Shown: positions 8,865 through 16,719 of the stretch, in pieces
Numbering within the stretch: position 1 is the first letter of the stretch
Layout: every line of letters begins with the position of its first letter
NCBI RefSeq assembly: GCF_011045035.1
Contig: NZ_JAALAA010000003.1
Coordinates: forward strand, 1 to 64,000
Source: Nocardioides turkmenicus
GTDB taxonomy: Bacteria; Actinomycetota; Actinomycetes; Propionibacteriales; Nocardioidaceae
Length of the DNA: 64,000 nucleotides
Direction of reading: 5' to 3'
Notes under the pieces: model-generated
The model's database searches: none
Told to the model about the DNA's origin: nothing
Seen by the model: the letters and a program-made list of their open reading frames with translations, nothing else
Made by a program: the position numbers and the translations under genes

Positions 8865-9934
8865 TGGCGATCACGTTCGGCCAGGTCAAGACCTGGAAGG
8901 CAGCGCCTCTCGGCGATGCCGGTGACGGGCTCAAGGCCGACCTCCGCCTGCTGGAGACCAGCCGCGACGAGCTCGAGGCCAACGGCGTCGCCAAGTCCTG
9001 GACCGGCGCCGCCGCCGACGCCGCCCGCGGCCACCGCGACGCCCTGGTCAAGGACCTCAGCAGCCACATCACCGGCAAGCAGGACATGCAGAAGGCGCTC
9101 TACACCGCCGAGACCGAGGTCGAGGCCATCGAGCGCATCGTCCAAGGCGTCCTCGACCGCGCCAAGACCCAGGAGTTCACCGTCAGCGACGACGGCACGG
9201 TCACCAGCACCGCCACCCCGCCGACGTTCAAGAGCCGGTTCGAGGCCGAGGAATGGGGCAACAGCCGTCAGACCGTCGCCCAGGAGCTCGCCGACGAGAT
9301 CGAGAAGGCGCTGGCCAAGGCGGTCGGCGTCGACGCGCTCCTCGCCCGCGCTCTGCCGACCGGCATCGACGAGGAGGGCGACGAGTACGGCACCATCGAC
9401 CCGGCCATCGCCGAGAAGTGGGAGACGCTCACCATCGAGGAGCGCAAGGCCGTGCTCGAGGAGATGACCAGGAAGATCGCCGAGGAGAGCGGCGTCGACA
9501 TGCCCACCATCGACTGGGACGACCTGGGCAACGACACCTGGGACGACGGCAGCATCACCTACGGCTACTGGAGCGACGAAGAGCCCACGATGGCGCTCAA
9601 CCCGAACGTCCTCGACGACCCCGGTCAGCTGATCAACACCGTCGCGCACGAGGTGCGCCACGGTCGCCAGCACGAGGCCATCGACGACAAGAACGACTGG
9701 CAGTTCTGGTGGGAGGACGACCCGTTCGACGAGCACAAGGAGGACGGGATCACCGAGCAGCAGGCCGAGGAGTGGGAGGAGAACTTCGACGACTACAAGA
9801 GCACCGACAACGGCGACAGCTTCGACGACTACTACAACCAGCCCGTCGAGGTCGACGCCCGCAACTCCGGCCGCGACTACCTGAACAACCTCACCGAGGA
9901 GGAGTTCAACCGACTCCTGGAAGAGTCGCGATGA
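8864..9934 (+). CDS. WXG-headed putative effector with HExxH zinc-peptidase motif (copy 2)
   Basis: A 356-aa paralogue of the upstream effector. The first 177 nucleotides differ from copy 1 at one position only, while the segment from about residue 145 to 245 is strongly diverged. The motif is HEVRH at residues 262-266 and the third-ligand candidate is Glu329 in NQPVEVDAR. The near-identical head with a diverged middle fits recent duplication or gene conversion of the trafficking domain. It is followed by only a remnant of the partner gene, so this copy may rely on the partner encoded at 8367-8864. Confidence 0.72.
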   Translation: MAITFGQVKTWKAAPLGDAGDGLKADLRLLETSRDELEANGVAKSWTGAAADAARGHRDALVKDLSSHITGKQDMQKALYTAETEVEAIERIVQGVLDRAKTQEFTVSDDGTVTSTATPPTFKSRFEAEEWGNSRQTVAQELADEIEKALAKAVGVDALLARALPTGIDEEGDEYGTIDPAIAEKWETLTIEERKAVLEEMTRKIAEESGVDMPTIDWDDLGNDTWDDGSITYGYWSDEEPTMALNPNVLDDPGQLINTVAHEVRHGRQHEAIDDKNDWQFWWEDDPFDEHKEDGITEQQAEEWEENFDDYKSTDNGDSFDDYYNQPVEVDARNSGRDYLNNLTEEEFNRLLEESR

Positions 9935-9978
9935 CGACGTACGCCGTCGCATGCTTCGATGTGACCTCGTTCGCCTGA
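9931..9978 (+). pseudogene. Remnant of duplicated DUF4919-like partner gene
   Basis: The start overlaps the copy-2 effector stop by ATGA exactly as at 8367. The first 15 bases are identical to the intact partner gene (MTTYA), after which the sequence is unrelated and stops after 15 codons. It marks the right-hand end of the tandem duplication. Confidence 0.7.
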
Positions 9979-10011
9979 CAGATCTCGCCTGACAGATGCT
10001 CGCCTGACAGA
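9971..10011 (+). repeat. Three direct 12-bp repeats
   Basis: TCGCCTGACAGA occurs at 9971-9982, 9985-9996 and 10000-10011, with a period of 14-15 bases. It sits directly at the duplication endpoint and upstream of the WD40 lipoprotein gene. It could be a slippage product or a regulatory array. Confidence 0.7.
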
Positions 10012-10027
10012 CCTTCGCGAAGGACCG

Positions 10028-11104
10028 ATGAAACCCCGAACGTACGCCCTCAGTATCCCGCTCATCGGCGTGCTCGCCGCCGCGCTCCTGGCTGGGTGCG
10101 CCAGCGACCCCGACCAGGACGGCTGCGACATCTCGGCGCTGGGGACGGCCGACGACGCGATCAGCCTGGCCGCCGCGGTGGCGCCCTCGCGACTCGTCGC
10201 CGGCTCGCTGACCGCCGGTGCCGACGGGAAGTACGTCGTGGCCAGCTGCACCGACGGCACCTGCCGCTGGAACGCCGACGGCGGGGCGTACGAGACGATC
10301 TCGGACACCGGCTACGGTGCCATCAGCCCCGACCTCACGCTCGTGGCACGGAAGGTCGGCTGCGCGGACATCGCGCTGGTCGAGGTGGACGGCGACAAGC
10401 AGGTCCAGCGGCTCGAGGGCCTGCCGAACCCGAAGGTCACCGACGCCAGCCCGGTCGGTGAGATCGCGTTCAGCCCCGACGGCCGGCTCGTGGCCGGCAC
10501 CGGTCTCGAGGGCGACCTGGTGATCTGGTCGGTCGAGGACGGCGAGAAGGTGGTGAGCACCGATCTCGGCAGCGGTGTCGGATCGATGTCGTTCAGCCCC
10601 GACAGCAAGCTGGTCGCGGTCGTCGCCGGCGACAGCGTCTCGATCCGTGCCAGCGACTCGGGCGAGGAGCTCGCCAGCGTGCCGGCCGGAAACCAGGCCC
10701 GGCCGGTCTGGAGCCCGGACAGCCGTTGGCTGGCGGCCGCAACCTCGACCGGGGCCGCGACGATCTGGGACTCTCGGAGGTTCACGGCCGTGGCCGACCT
10801 GGCCGGCTACGACACCGAAGCCGTCGCCTTCTCACCGGACTCCCGCTCCCTGGCCACGATCAGCACAGCCGCCGCCGACGACTCGACCAGCGTGCGGCTC
10901 TGGGCACCGGCCGCGCTCGGCGGCTCGGGACCGAGCCGAGAGCTGGCGTCGGTGTCTCCGGACGCGAACGTGGTCTTCAGCCCCGACGGCAAGACCCTCT
11001 ACACCGCCTCGGCCGAGGACGGTCTCGCCGGCTGGAACGTCGCGACCGGGAAGCCGGTGGCCACCTTCGACGCCCCGGAGCTGTCGTCCTCCCCCACCGG
11101 CTGA
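10028..11104 (+). CDS. WD40-repeat beta-propeller lipoprotein
   Basis: A 358-aa protein with a lipoprotein signal peptide (lipobox LAGC near residue 25), so it is predicted to be anchored outside the membrane. From about residue 140 it has repeated FSPDGRLVA / FSPDSKLVA / WSPDSRWLA / FSPDSRSLA / FSPDGKTLY units, each followed by a strand ending in W or an equivalent; at least five WD40-like blades are visible. AGGA precedes the ATG. Such propellers act as protein-interaction scaffolds. Partner unknown; it follows the WXG cassette on the same strand but after a 93-base gap. Confidence 0.82.
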   Translation: MKPRTYALSIPLIGVLAAALLAGCASDPDQDGCDISALGTADDAISLAAAVAPSRLVAGSLTAGADGKYVVASCTDGTCRWNADGGAYETISDTGYGAISPDLTLVARKVGCADIALVEVDGDKQVQRLEGLPNPKVTDASPVGEIAFSPDGRLVAGTGLEGDLVIWSVEDGEKVVSTDLGSGVGSMSFSPDSKLVAVVAGDSVSIRASDSGEELASVPAGNQARPVWSPDSRWLAAATSTGAATIWDSRRFTAVADLAGYDTEAVAFSPDSRSLATISTAAADDSTSVRLWAPAALGGSGPSRELASVSPDANVVFSPDGKTLYTASAEDGLAGWNVATGKPVATFDAPELSSSPTG

Positions 11105-11147
11105 CGCGCCGCTGGCCCGGGTGGGCGGTGTACGTCAGGATGTCGCT

Positions 11148-12092
11148 GTGAGCGCGATCCCGACGAACATCCCGCACGGACAGACCGCCCGCCGTCTGGA
11201 GTGGACCCACCTGCCTCCGTTCCTGCGATCCTCGATCGAGAAGCGGCTCGGCGGCGGCCCGGTGGTCTCCGCGCAGTCGCACGGGGCCGGCTTCACCCCG
11301 GGGTTCGCCTCGATACTGACCTGCCAGGACGGATCCCGGCACTTCGTGAAGGCCGCCTCCGCCAAGGCGCAGCGTGACTCCGCGGCGCTCCACCGCGAGG
11401 AGGCGGCGAAGCTGAAGAAGCTCGCCGGCTGGGTGCCCGCACCGAAGCTGCGGTGGTTCGACGACGGTGAATGGGTCGTGATGGCCTTCGAGTACGTCGA
11501 GTCGCGGCTGCCGTCGCGTCCCTGGACCGCCTCGGACCTCGAGGTCGTCTCACAGGCGCTGGTCGAGACCGCCGCCGCACTCACGCCCGCCCCGGGCATC
11601 GGCTGGCCCACCTTCGCCGAGGAGCACGCCGCGTACCCGGGTCTGTGGGACCGGGTCGCCGGCTATCCGCACGCCGACCGGGCGGCGGCGCTCGCGGCCG
11701 GCTTCGCGGAGCACACGGCCGGCGAGACGCTGGTCCACCTGGACGTACGCGACGACACCATCCTCATCCGCCCCGACGGTGGCGTGCTGCTGGTCGACTG
11801 GACCTGGCCGGTGCTCGGCGCGGACTGGATCGACTCGCTCCTGCTGCTGATCGGCCCGCGCGGGGACGGTCTCGACGCCGACTCGTTCCTGGCCGGGCAC
11901 CCGCTGCTGTCGAAGGCCGCACCCGAGGCCATCGACTCCGTCCTGGCCCTCTTCGCCGGCTACTTCCTGGCCGCCGCCGACCAGCCGGTGAAGACGACCT
12001 CGCCCCACCTCCGCAGGATGCAGCGGTGGCAGGGCGAGGTGTGTCTGGACTGGCTGGCGCAGCGCCAGGGGTGGGCTCAGGAACCGGCGTAG
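11148..12092 (+). CDS. Aminoglycoside phosphotransferase-like (APH family) protein
   Basis: A 314-aa protein of the APH/choline-kinase fold. It has HFVKAA (putative ATP-binding Lys) near residue 64, HLDVRDDTILI near 199 and LLVDWTW near 217. In the Brenner motif the Asn expected six residues after the catalytic Asp is replaced by Thr (DDT), while the catalytic Asp and the metal-binding Asp of VDW are present. GTG at 11148 is chosen because AGGA lies 7 bases upstream and the domain starts soon after. The end overlaps convergent fadD by 16 bases. Substrate unknown; nothing here shows antibiotic resistance. Confidence 0.78.
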   Translation: MSAIPTNIPHGQTARRLEWTHLPPFLRSSIEKRLGGGPVVSAQSHGAGFTPGFASILTCQDGSRHFVKAASAKAQRDSAALHREEAAKLKKLAGWVPAPKLRWFDDGEWVVMAFEYVESRLPSRPWTASDLEVVSQALVETAAALTPAPGIGWPTFAEEHAAYPGLWDRVAGYPHADRAAALAAGFAEHTAGETLVHLDVRDDTILIRPDGGVLLVDWTWPVLGADWIDSLLLLIGPRGDGLDADSFLAGHPLLSKAAPEAIDSVLALFAGYFLAAADQPVKTTSPHLRRMQRWQGEVCLDWLAQRQGWAQEPA

Positions 12093-13936
12093 AAGGCGTC
12101 GATGCGCGCCTTCTCCCGCTCCTCGACGACGTTGCGCTTCACCTTGAGCGACGGGGTCAGCTCACCGCGCTCGACGGTCAGGTCGTGCTCGAGGATCTCC
12201 CACTTCTTGATGGTCTCCCAGCGGTTGAGGCCGGCGTTGAGCTCGTCGACGTAGCCGCCGATCAGCTCGCGCACCTGCGGGGAGGTGACGATCTCCTCGT
12301 AGGACTTCCCCTCCAGACCGTTGGCGGCGCCCCAGGCGGTGATCGACTCGGGGTCGAGGGCGATCAGCGCGGTGACGAAGTTGCGGTTGGCGCCGAAGAC
12401 GAGGAACTGGCTGGTGTAGGGGCACAGCGCGGCGAACTTCGACTCGATCGCCGGCGGCGCGACGTACTTGCCGCCCGAGGTCTTGAACAGCTCCTTGATC
12501 CGGCCGGTGATGGTGATGTAACCCTCCTCGTCGATGGAGGCCTTGTCACCGGTGTGGTACCAGCCGTCGGCGTCGAGCGCCTTGGCGGTCTCCTCGGGCA
12601 GGTTGTGGTAGCCCGGCATCACGTGCGGGCCGCGGATGAGCAGCTCGTCGTTGTCGCCGATCTTGACCTCGCTGCCGGGGAACGCCTTGCCGACCGTGCC
12701 GAGCTTGTTCTCCGTCAGGGTGCCGACGGACGCGCCCGCAGCGTTCTCGGTGGAGCCGTAGCCCTCCATGATCAGGATCCCCGCGGCCCGGAACCACTCG
12801 GCGATGTCGCGGTTGAGCGGGGCGGAGCCGGAGATGAAGAAGCGTACGCGGCCTCCGAAGCGGTCACGGACCTTGCTGAGCACGAGCTTGTCGAGCACGG
12901 CGTGCTTGATCGCCATGCCGGTCGGCACGGGCTTGCCCTCGCGCAGCAGCCGGTCGCGGGCGATGCCGTTGGCGAAGGCGGCGTCGAAGAGCTTCTTCTT
13001 CACGCCACCGTCGTTCTCGACCATCATCGTGATCTTGGCGTGGACCTTCTCGAAGATGCGCGGGGCGGCGCCCATGAAGGTCGGCTTCACGATCGCCAGG
13101 TTGTCGACGATCTTGTCCATCCGGCCGTCGATCGCGGTCGGGAAGCCGCAGGCGATCTGGATCGAGAGCAGCACCTTGCCGAAGACGTGCGACATCGGCA
13201 GCCACAGGAACTGCAGGTCGTCGGGACCGAGCACGTCGCCCTGGACCCGGATGGCCTCGCCCTCGTAGACCCAGGCGCGGTGGAGCAGGCGGACGCCCTT
13301 CGGCCGGCCGGTGGTGCCGGAGGTGTAGACCAGGGTGGCCAGGTGGTCCGGCGTGATCTTGGCGGCGGTCTCCTCGATCAGGTCCGGGTGCTCGGCGAGG
13401 TACTTGTCACCGATGGCCGCCAGGTCGTCCAGGCCGATGACCCGGTCACCGTCGGTCTCACCGTCGAAGGTGATGACCTTGACGATCTCGGGGAGCTCGG
13501 CCGCCTTCTCGGCGATCTTGGCGAGCTGGCCGTCGTCCTCGGCGAAGACGAAGCGGCACTCGGCGTCGCCGAGGATGTAGGCGGTGTCATCGACGTTGGT
13601 CGTCGGGTAGACCGTCGTGGTGGCGCCGCCGGCGAGCATCACCGCGAGGTCGGCGATGATCCACTCGTAGCGCGTGGTCGAGGCGATGCCGACCCGCTGC
13701 TCGAGCTCGAGACCGAGCGACACCAGACCCGCGGCGAGGCGGCTGGCCTGGTCGCTGGCCTCCTTCCAGGTCAGCGACTTCCACTCCTCCCCGCCGGACT
13801 CGGTCGTCGAGCCGACCACGGGATAGCGGAACGCCTCTGCGTCGGGCGTCGCCTTGACACGGTTGAGGAAATGAAGGGCGAAGTTCGCCGGCATCTCGTC
13901 GAGGAATGCGAGATCGATCGCGGACTGGGTCGGCAT
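12077..13936 (-). CDS. Long-chain fatty-acid--CoA ligase (FadD-type AMP-binding)
   Basis: A 619-aa acyl-activating enzyme that adenylates long-chain fatty acids and transfers them to CoA. The AMP-binding motif YTSGTTGRPKGV is near residue 205, the A5 motif GYGSTENA near 395 and GWYHTGD near 463. TGRIKELFKTSGGKYV near 482 contains the hinge and the family's conserved Lys. Length fits the FadD15/FAA group. ATG at 13936 has AGGAG 6 bases upstream. It converges on the phosphotransferase gene with a 16-base overlap. Confidence 0.93.
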   Translation of the reverse strand: MPTQSAIDLAFLDEMPANFALHFLNRVKATPDAEAFRYPVVGSTTESGGEEWKSLTWKEASDQASRLAAGLVSLGLELEQRVGIASTTRYEWIIADLAVMLAGGATTTVYPTTNVDDTAYILGDAECRFVFAEDDGQLAKIAEKAAELPEIVKVITFDGETDGDRVIGLDDLAAIGDKYLAEHPDLIEETAAKITPDHLATLVYTSGTTGRPKGVRLLHRAWVYEGEAIRVQGDVLGPDDLQFLWLPMSHVFGKVLLSIQIACGFPTAIDGRMDKIVDNLAIVKPTFMGAAPRIFEKVHAKITMMVENDGGVKKKLFDAAFANGIARDRLLREGKPVPTGMAIKHAVLDKLVLSKVRDRFGGRVRFFISGSAPLNRDIAEWFRAAGILIMEGYGSTENAAGASVGTLTENKLGTVGKAFPGSEVKIGDNDELLIRGPHVMPGYHNLPEETAKALDADGWYHTGDKASIDEEGYITITGRIKELFKTSGGKYVAPPAIESKFAALCPYTSQFLVFGANRNFVTALIALDPESITAWGAANGLEGKSYEEIVTSPQVRELIGGYVDELNAGLNRWETIKKWEILEHDLTVERGELTPSLKVKRNVVEEREKARIDAFYAGS

Positions 13937-14110
13937 GATTCTCCTGGCCTGCAGTATTTGCGTGGGGGTGGCAATGGGCGGTGTGCACGAGAGGCGCCGC
14001 GCGGGGGACCTTAGACGCTCGAGTCGCGCCGCAACAGGGGTCCCGCTCGGAAATCTCGTGACCGAGATCACCACAGCCTACCCCGGAGTAGCTACCGACG
14101 GTACGGCGAT
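13937..14110. other. Intergenic region between fadD and the rpsT promoter
   Basis: The 308 bases between the divergent fadD and rpsT genes carry the fadD ribosome-binding site, a candidate rpsT promoter and an rpsT leader hairpin (listed separately). In the part up to 14110 I see no gene and no clear motif beyond the AGGAG before fadD. Confidence 0.5.
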
Positions 14111-14138
14111 TTGAGGCCACACGACGCGTGTCTGTAAT
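14111..14138 (+). promoter_or_regulatory. Candidate rpsT promoter
   Basis: TTGAGG at 14111-14116 and TGTAAT at 14133-14138 are separated by 16 bases and resemble a housekeeping promoter. Transcription would start near 14145, about 100 bases before rpsT, leaving a leader that contains the GGCCTCTC hairpin. Confidence 0.5.
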
Positions 14139-14162
14139 CTTGACCGCAAGCGTGTTCGCGTA

Positions 14163-14193
14163 GGCCTCTCCCCTCTCATTCCCCCGAGAGGCC
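14163..14193 (+). promoter_or_regulatory. rpsT leader hairpin
   Basis: GGCCTCTC at 14163-14170 pairs perfectly with GAGAGGCC at 14186-14193 in the 5' leader of rpsT. Ribosomal protein leaders often serve in autoregulation; here this is only a structural suggestion. Confidence 0.45.
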
Positions 14194-14244
14194 GGATTGA
14201 GAGCCCGCACCACCACACGTCGAAGCACTGGAGAGCATTTACCC

Positions 14245-14505
14245 ATGGCGAACATCAAGTCGCAGATCAAGCGCAACAAGCAGAACGAGAAGGCGCACGA
14301 GCGCAACAAGGCCGTCAAGAGCGAGCTCAAGACCGTCATCCGCAAGTTCCACGCCGCCGCCGAGGCCGGCGAGAAGGACGCCGCGGTCGAGACCGCCAAG
14401 GTTGCCGCCAAGAAGCTGGACAAGGCCGCTTCCAAGGGTGTCATCCACAAGAACCAGGCCGCCAACCGCAAGTCGGCGATCGCCAAGAAGGCCGCCTCCC
14501 TCTGA
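14245..14505 (+). CDS. rpsT: 30S ribosomal protein S20 (bS20)
   Basis: An 86-aa highly basic helical protein that binds 16S rRNA. It begins [21 protein letters not shown] and ends in [14 protein letters not shown], as the family does. GGAGAG precedes the ATG; the in-frame codons upstream to 14197 do not resemble S20. A rho-independent terminator follows. The order rpsT, holA, comEC, comEA, degV, leuS is the conserved actinobacterial arrangement, here split by ISL3 debris and a DinB gene. Confidence 0.97.
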   Translation: MANIKSQIKRNKQNEKAHERNKAVKSELKTVIRKFHAAAEAGEKDAAVETAKVAAKKLDKAASKGVIHKNQAANRKSAIAKKAASL

Positions 14506-14521
14506 GGTTCCTTCTCTGACA

Positions 14522-14550
14522 AGCCCCGTCCTGATGGACGGGGCTTTCGT
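14522..14550 (+). terminator. Rho-independent terminator of rpsT
   Basis: AGCCCCGTCC (14522-14531) pairs with GGACGGGGCT (14536-14545) around TGAT and is followed by TTCGT. Confidence 0.85.
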
Positions 14551-14597
14551 CATTCCTGCCGAGGCGTCAGTTACGTCGGCCGAATGGGCACTTTTGG

Positions 14598-14690
14598 CAG
14601 GTCGAGTCTGTAGTTGTGGCGGACGAAAGTGGACTTTCCTGGCTCTTCGCAGTCAAGGGTGTAGTCCGATCGACGCGTCGGTGGCCGGGT
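14598..14690. mobile_element. Solo ends of an ISL3-family insertion sequence
   Basis: GGCTCTTCGCAGTC at 14641-14654 and the following 35 bases match the left end at 15368 with small gaps (both continue to GCGTCGGTGGCC). Immediately before it, 14608-14630 is, in inverse orientation, similar to the sequence at 15675-15697 (CTACAGA-TCG and GGCGG blocks). GGCTCTTC is the typical start of ISL3-family termini. No transposase is present here. The rest of 14546-14810 holds no gene I recognise. Confidence 0.55.
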
Positions 14691-14810
14691 AGAGGTCGAG
14701 GTCTCCCGAGGATGGGGTGACCATGATCTCGGGCTCGAAGTGCTCGGGCAGCGGTTGGAGCCCGATCGGGCGATTCTCCGGTGCCGGGTTGTCGAGCGGG
14801 CCGCGAGCCG

Positions 14811-15320
14811 TCAGTCGCCGACGCTGCCGTCGATCATCTCGCGCAGGATGTCCGCGTGGCCCGCGTGCCGGGCGGTCTCCACGATCACATGCAGGTACAT
14901 CCACGTCAGCTCCCTGCCCTGCGGTGTGGTGACGGCATAGTCGAGGCTGTGCTGGGCGGCGATCTCGCGGGAGCGGTCGCACTCCGCCTGGTAGGCGGCG
15001 ATGACGTCGTCGAGCTTCTCGTTCGGCTCCAGCCGCAGGTCGGCCTCCGGGTCTGCGTCGGTCCACGGCGGCGTGGGCAGCTCCGCGGCGGGTATCTGCC
15101 CGATCTGCTCGGCGAACCCGCCCAGTTCCACCCACCGCAGGTGTTTGATCAGGCCGCCGAGGTTGGTGCCGGTCGGCACCGGGCTGCGCCGGGCGTCCTC
15201 CTCCGACACCCCGCGGACCTTGCGCACGACGGCGTCGCGCAAGTAATCCAGGAACGTCTCGAGCTGCTCGCGCTCGCTGGCTGCGAACACGCTGCCCAGG
15301 ATCTCGCCGGGTCTGGTCAT
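14811..15320 (-). CDS. DinB-superfamily (DUF664-like) protein
   Basis: A 169-aa four-helix-bundle protein. Candidate metal ligands are His60 (LIKHLRWVE) and His144, His152 and His155 (HVIVETARHAGHADILRE), arranged as in DinB/YfiT metalloenzymes. Members include thiol-dependent S-transferases that use mycothiol or bacillithiol, but the reaction here is unknown. The gene lies between two ISL3 left ends in the same orientation, within an otherwise conserved rpsT-holA neighbourhood, so it was probably inserted there. Confidence 0.85.
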   Translation of the reverse strand: MTRPGEILGSVFAASEREQLETFLDYLRDAVVRKVRGVSEEDARRSPVPTGTNLGGLIKHLRWVELGGFAEQIGQIPAAELPTPPWTDADPEADLRLEPNEKLDDVIAAYQAECDRSREIAAQHSLDYAVTTPQGRELTWMYLHVIVETARHAGHADILREMIDGSVGD

Positions 15321-15367
15321 GGCCCGAACGTAGCACGTGGGCCGACCCTCGCACCGGGGCTATTTTG

Positions 15368-15700
15368 GGCTCTTCGCAGTCGCAGTTGAAGGTGTCGTCC
15401 GGTCGGCGCGTCGGTGGCCACGGTTTTGGAGGTCAGCCTCCGCCGATACCGGTGCACCCGGTGCGGTCACGTGTGGCGCTAGGACACGTCGCGGGCCGCC
15501 GAGCCGCGGGCAAAGCTGTCGCGACGTGGCCTGGTGCTCACTGAGACCCAGCAGCACCGGTTGACGGAGCTGTTCGCGGCCGACGCCCACGTCGAGGTCG
15601 AAGCCGCCTGGGGCATCTACCAGCGGATGATCGCCGGCTACGTGAGCCCGACCGAACCCGACTACAGAATCGACCCGCCAGAACTACAGATTCGGCGTGT
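15368..15700 (+). pseudogene. Decayed ISL3-family transposase and left end
   Basis: The left end GGCTCTTCGCAGTC starts at 15368. A reading frame from about 15433 encodes RRYRCTRCGHVWR, an ISL3 zinc ribbon, then an in-frame TAG at 15480, then DTSRAAEPRAKLSRRGL. At 15534 the frame jumps directly to LTETQQHRLTELFAADAHVE and AAWGIYQRMIAGY, which in ISL3 transposases lies some 240 residues further on. The catalytic DDE core is therefore deleted, and the C-terminus degenerates before 15716. It cannot encode an active transposase. Confidence 0.8.
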
Positions 15701-15706
15701 TTGTGG

Positions 15707-16690
15707 TCAGCGCTGACGCAGCGCGGCGATGGTGAGGACGAGGCGCTCGAGCGTGTACGCAGGGTCGCTGGCAGCGCCCTTGAGGTCGGCGTCGGCGCGG
15801 GCGACCGAGCGGAGGGCCTCGCCGATGGCCTCGCGGGACCAGCCGCGGGCGAGGGCGGCGATGGACTTCTGCTTCCAGGGCGGGGTGCCGCTGTCGCGGA
15901 TGCCGGCGACGTGGTTGGCGACCGTACGCAGCTGGCCGGCCACCGCGGAGAGGACGTAGACCGGGGAGGAGCCGGTGTCGAGGGCCCAGCGGATCTCCTC
16001 GAGGGCCTTGACCCGGTCGCCGGAGATGATCGCGTCGGCGATCACGTAGTTCTTCACCTCGGCCCGGCCGCCGAAGTACTGCTTCACGTGCTCGAGGCCG
16101 AGTCGCTTCGCCTCGTTGTCGTTGGCGAGCTGGCTGGCCGCAGCCGCCAGGGCGCGAAGGTCCTGGCCGACCGCTTGGATCAGGAAGTCGGCGCCCTCCT
16201 CGTCGATGCTCGCTCCGTGCAGCCGCAGCTCGGCCTTGACGAAGCTGCCGAACTCGCGCGCCTTCAGCTCGACGGACTTGTGCTCGGTCACCTTGGGGAG
16301 CTTGCGGAGCTTGGCGAGCGTGCCGCTGCCCTTCTGCCCTCCCCCGTGGACGAGGACGAGCGCGACCTCCTCCGACGGCATTCCGGCATAGTCGATCAGG
16401 CCAGCCACCGACTCGTCGGGAAGGTTCTCCAGGTTGCGCACCACGACGCAGCGGATGCTCGAGAAGAGCGACGGAGCGCTCAGCTCGCCCAGCGTGGCCA
16501 GTGTCAGGTCGGCGGCGGTCGCCTCGGAGACCTCGGCCTCGGCGTCGTAGGCCCTCACCGCGGCCTTCGCCGCAGCGACCGTACGTTCCCCCAGGAACTC
16601 CTCCTTGCCCGTCACCAGCGTCACCCGGCCGAGGACGTCGGCGGCCGACAGGCTTCCGGTGGGGCTGGGGGCGGAGGCGGTGCGTGCCAT
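15707..16690 (-). CDS. holA: DNA polymerase III subunit delta
   Basis: A 327-aa clamp-loader subunit that opens the beta clamp. The N-terminal AAA-like domain starts VTLVTGKEEFLGERTVAAAKAAV, the usual delta opening, and carries no Walker A because delta does not hydrolyse ATP. The C-terminal collar helices end in ERLVLTIAALRQR. ATG at 16690 has GGGAAGG upstream and is preferred over one at 16708. It lies 29 bases after comEC on the same strand, so comEA-comEC-holA are probably one transcript. Confidence 0.93.
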   Translation of the reverse strand: MARTASAPSPTGSLSAADVLGRVTLVTGKEEFLGERTVAAAKAAVRAYDAEAEVSEATAADLTLATLGELSAPSLFSSIRCVVVRNLENLPDESVAGLIDYAGMPSEEVALVLVHGGGQKGSGTLAKLRKLPKVTEHKSVELKAREFGSFVKAELRLHGASIDEEGADFLIQAVGQDLRALAAAASQLANDNEAKRLGLEHVKQYFGGRAEVKNYVIADAIISGDRVKALEEIRWALDTGSSPVYVLSAVAGQLRTVANHVAGIRDSGTPPWKQKSIAALARGWSREAIGEALRSVARADADLKGAASDPAYTLERLVLTIAALRQR

Positions 16691-16719
16691 GCTCAAACCT
16701 TCCCACACGGCACCGACAA

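Noticed and set aside
11148-12092. Antibiotic-resistance gene
   Set aside because: The APH-like fold alone does not show this; there is no resistance context and one catalytic-loop residue is changed.
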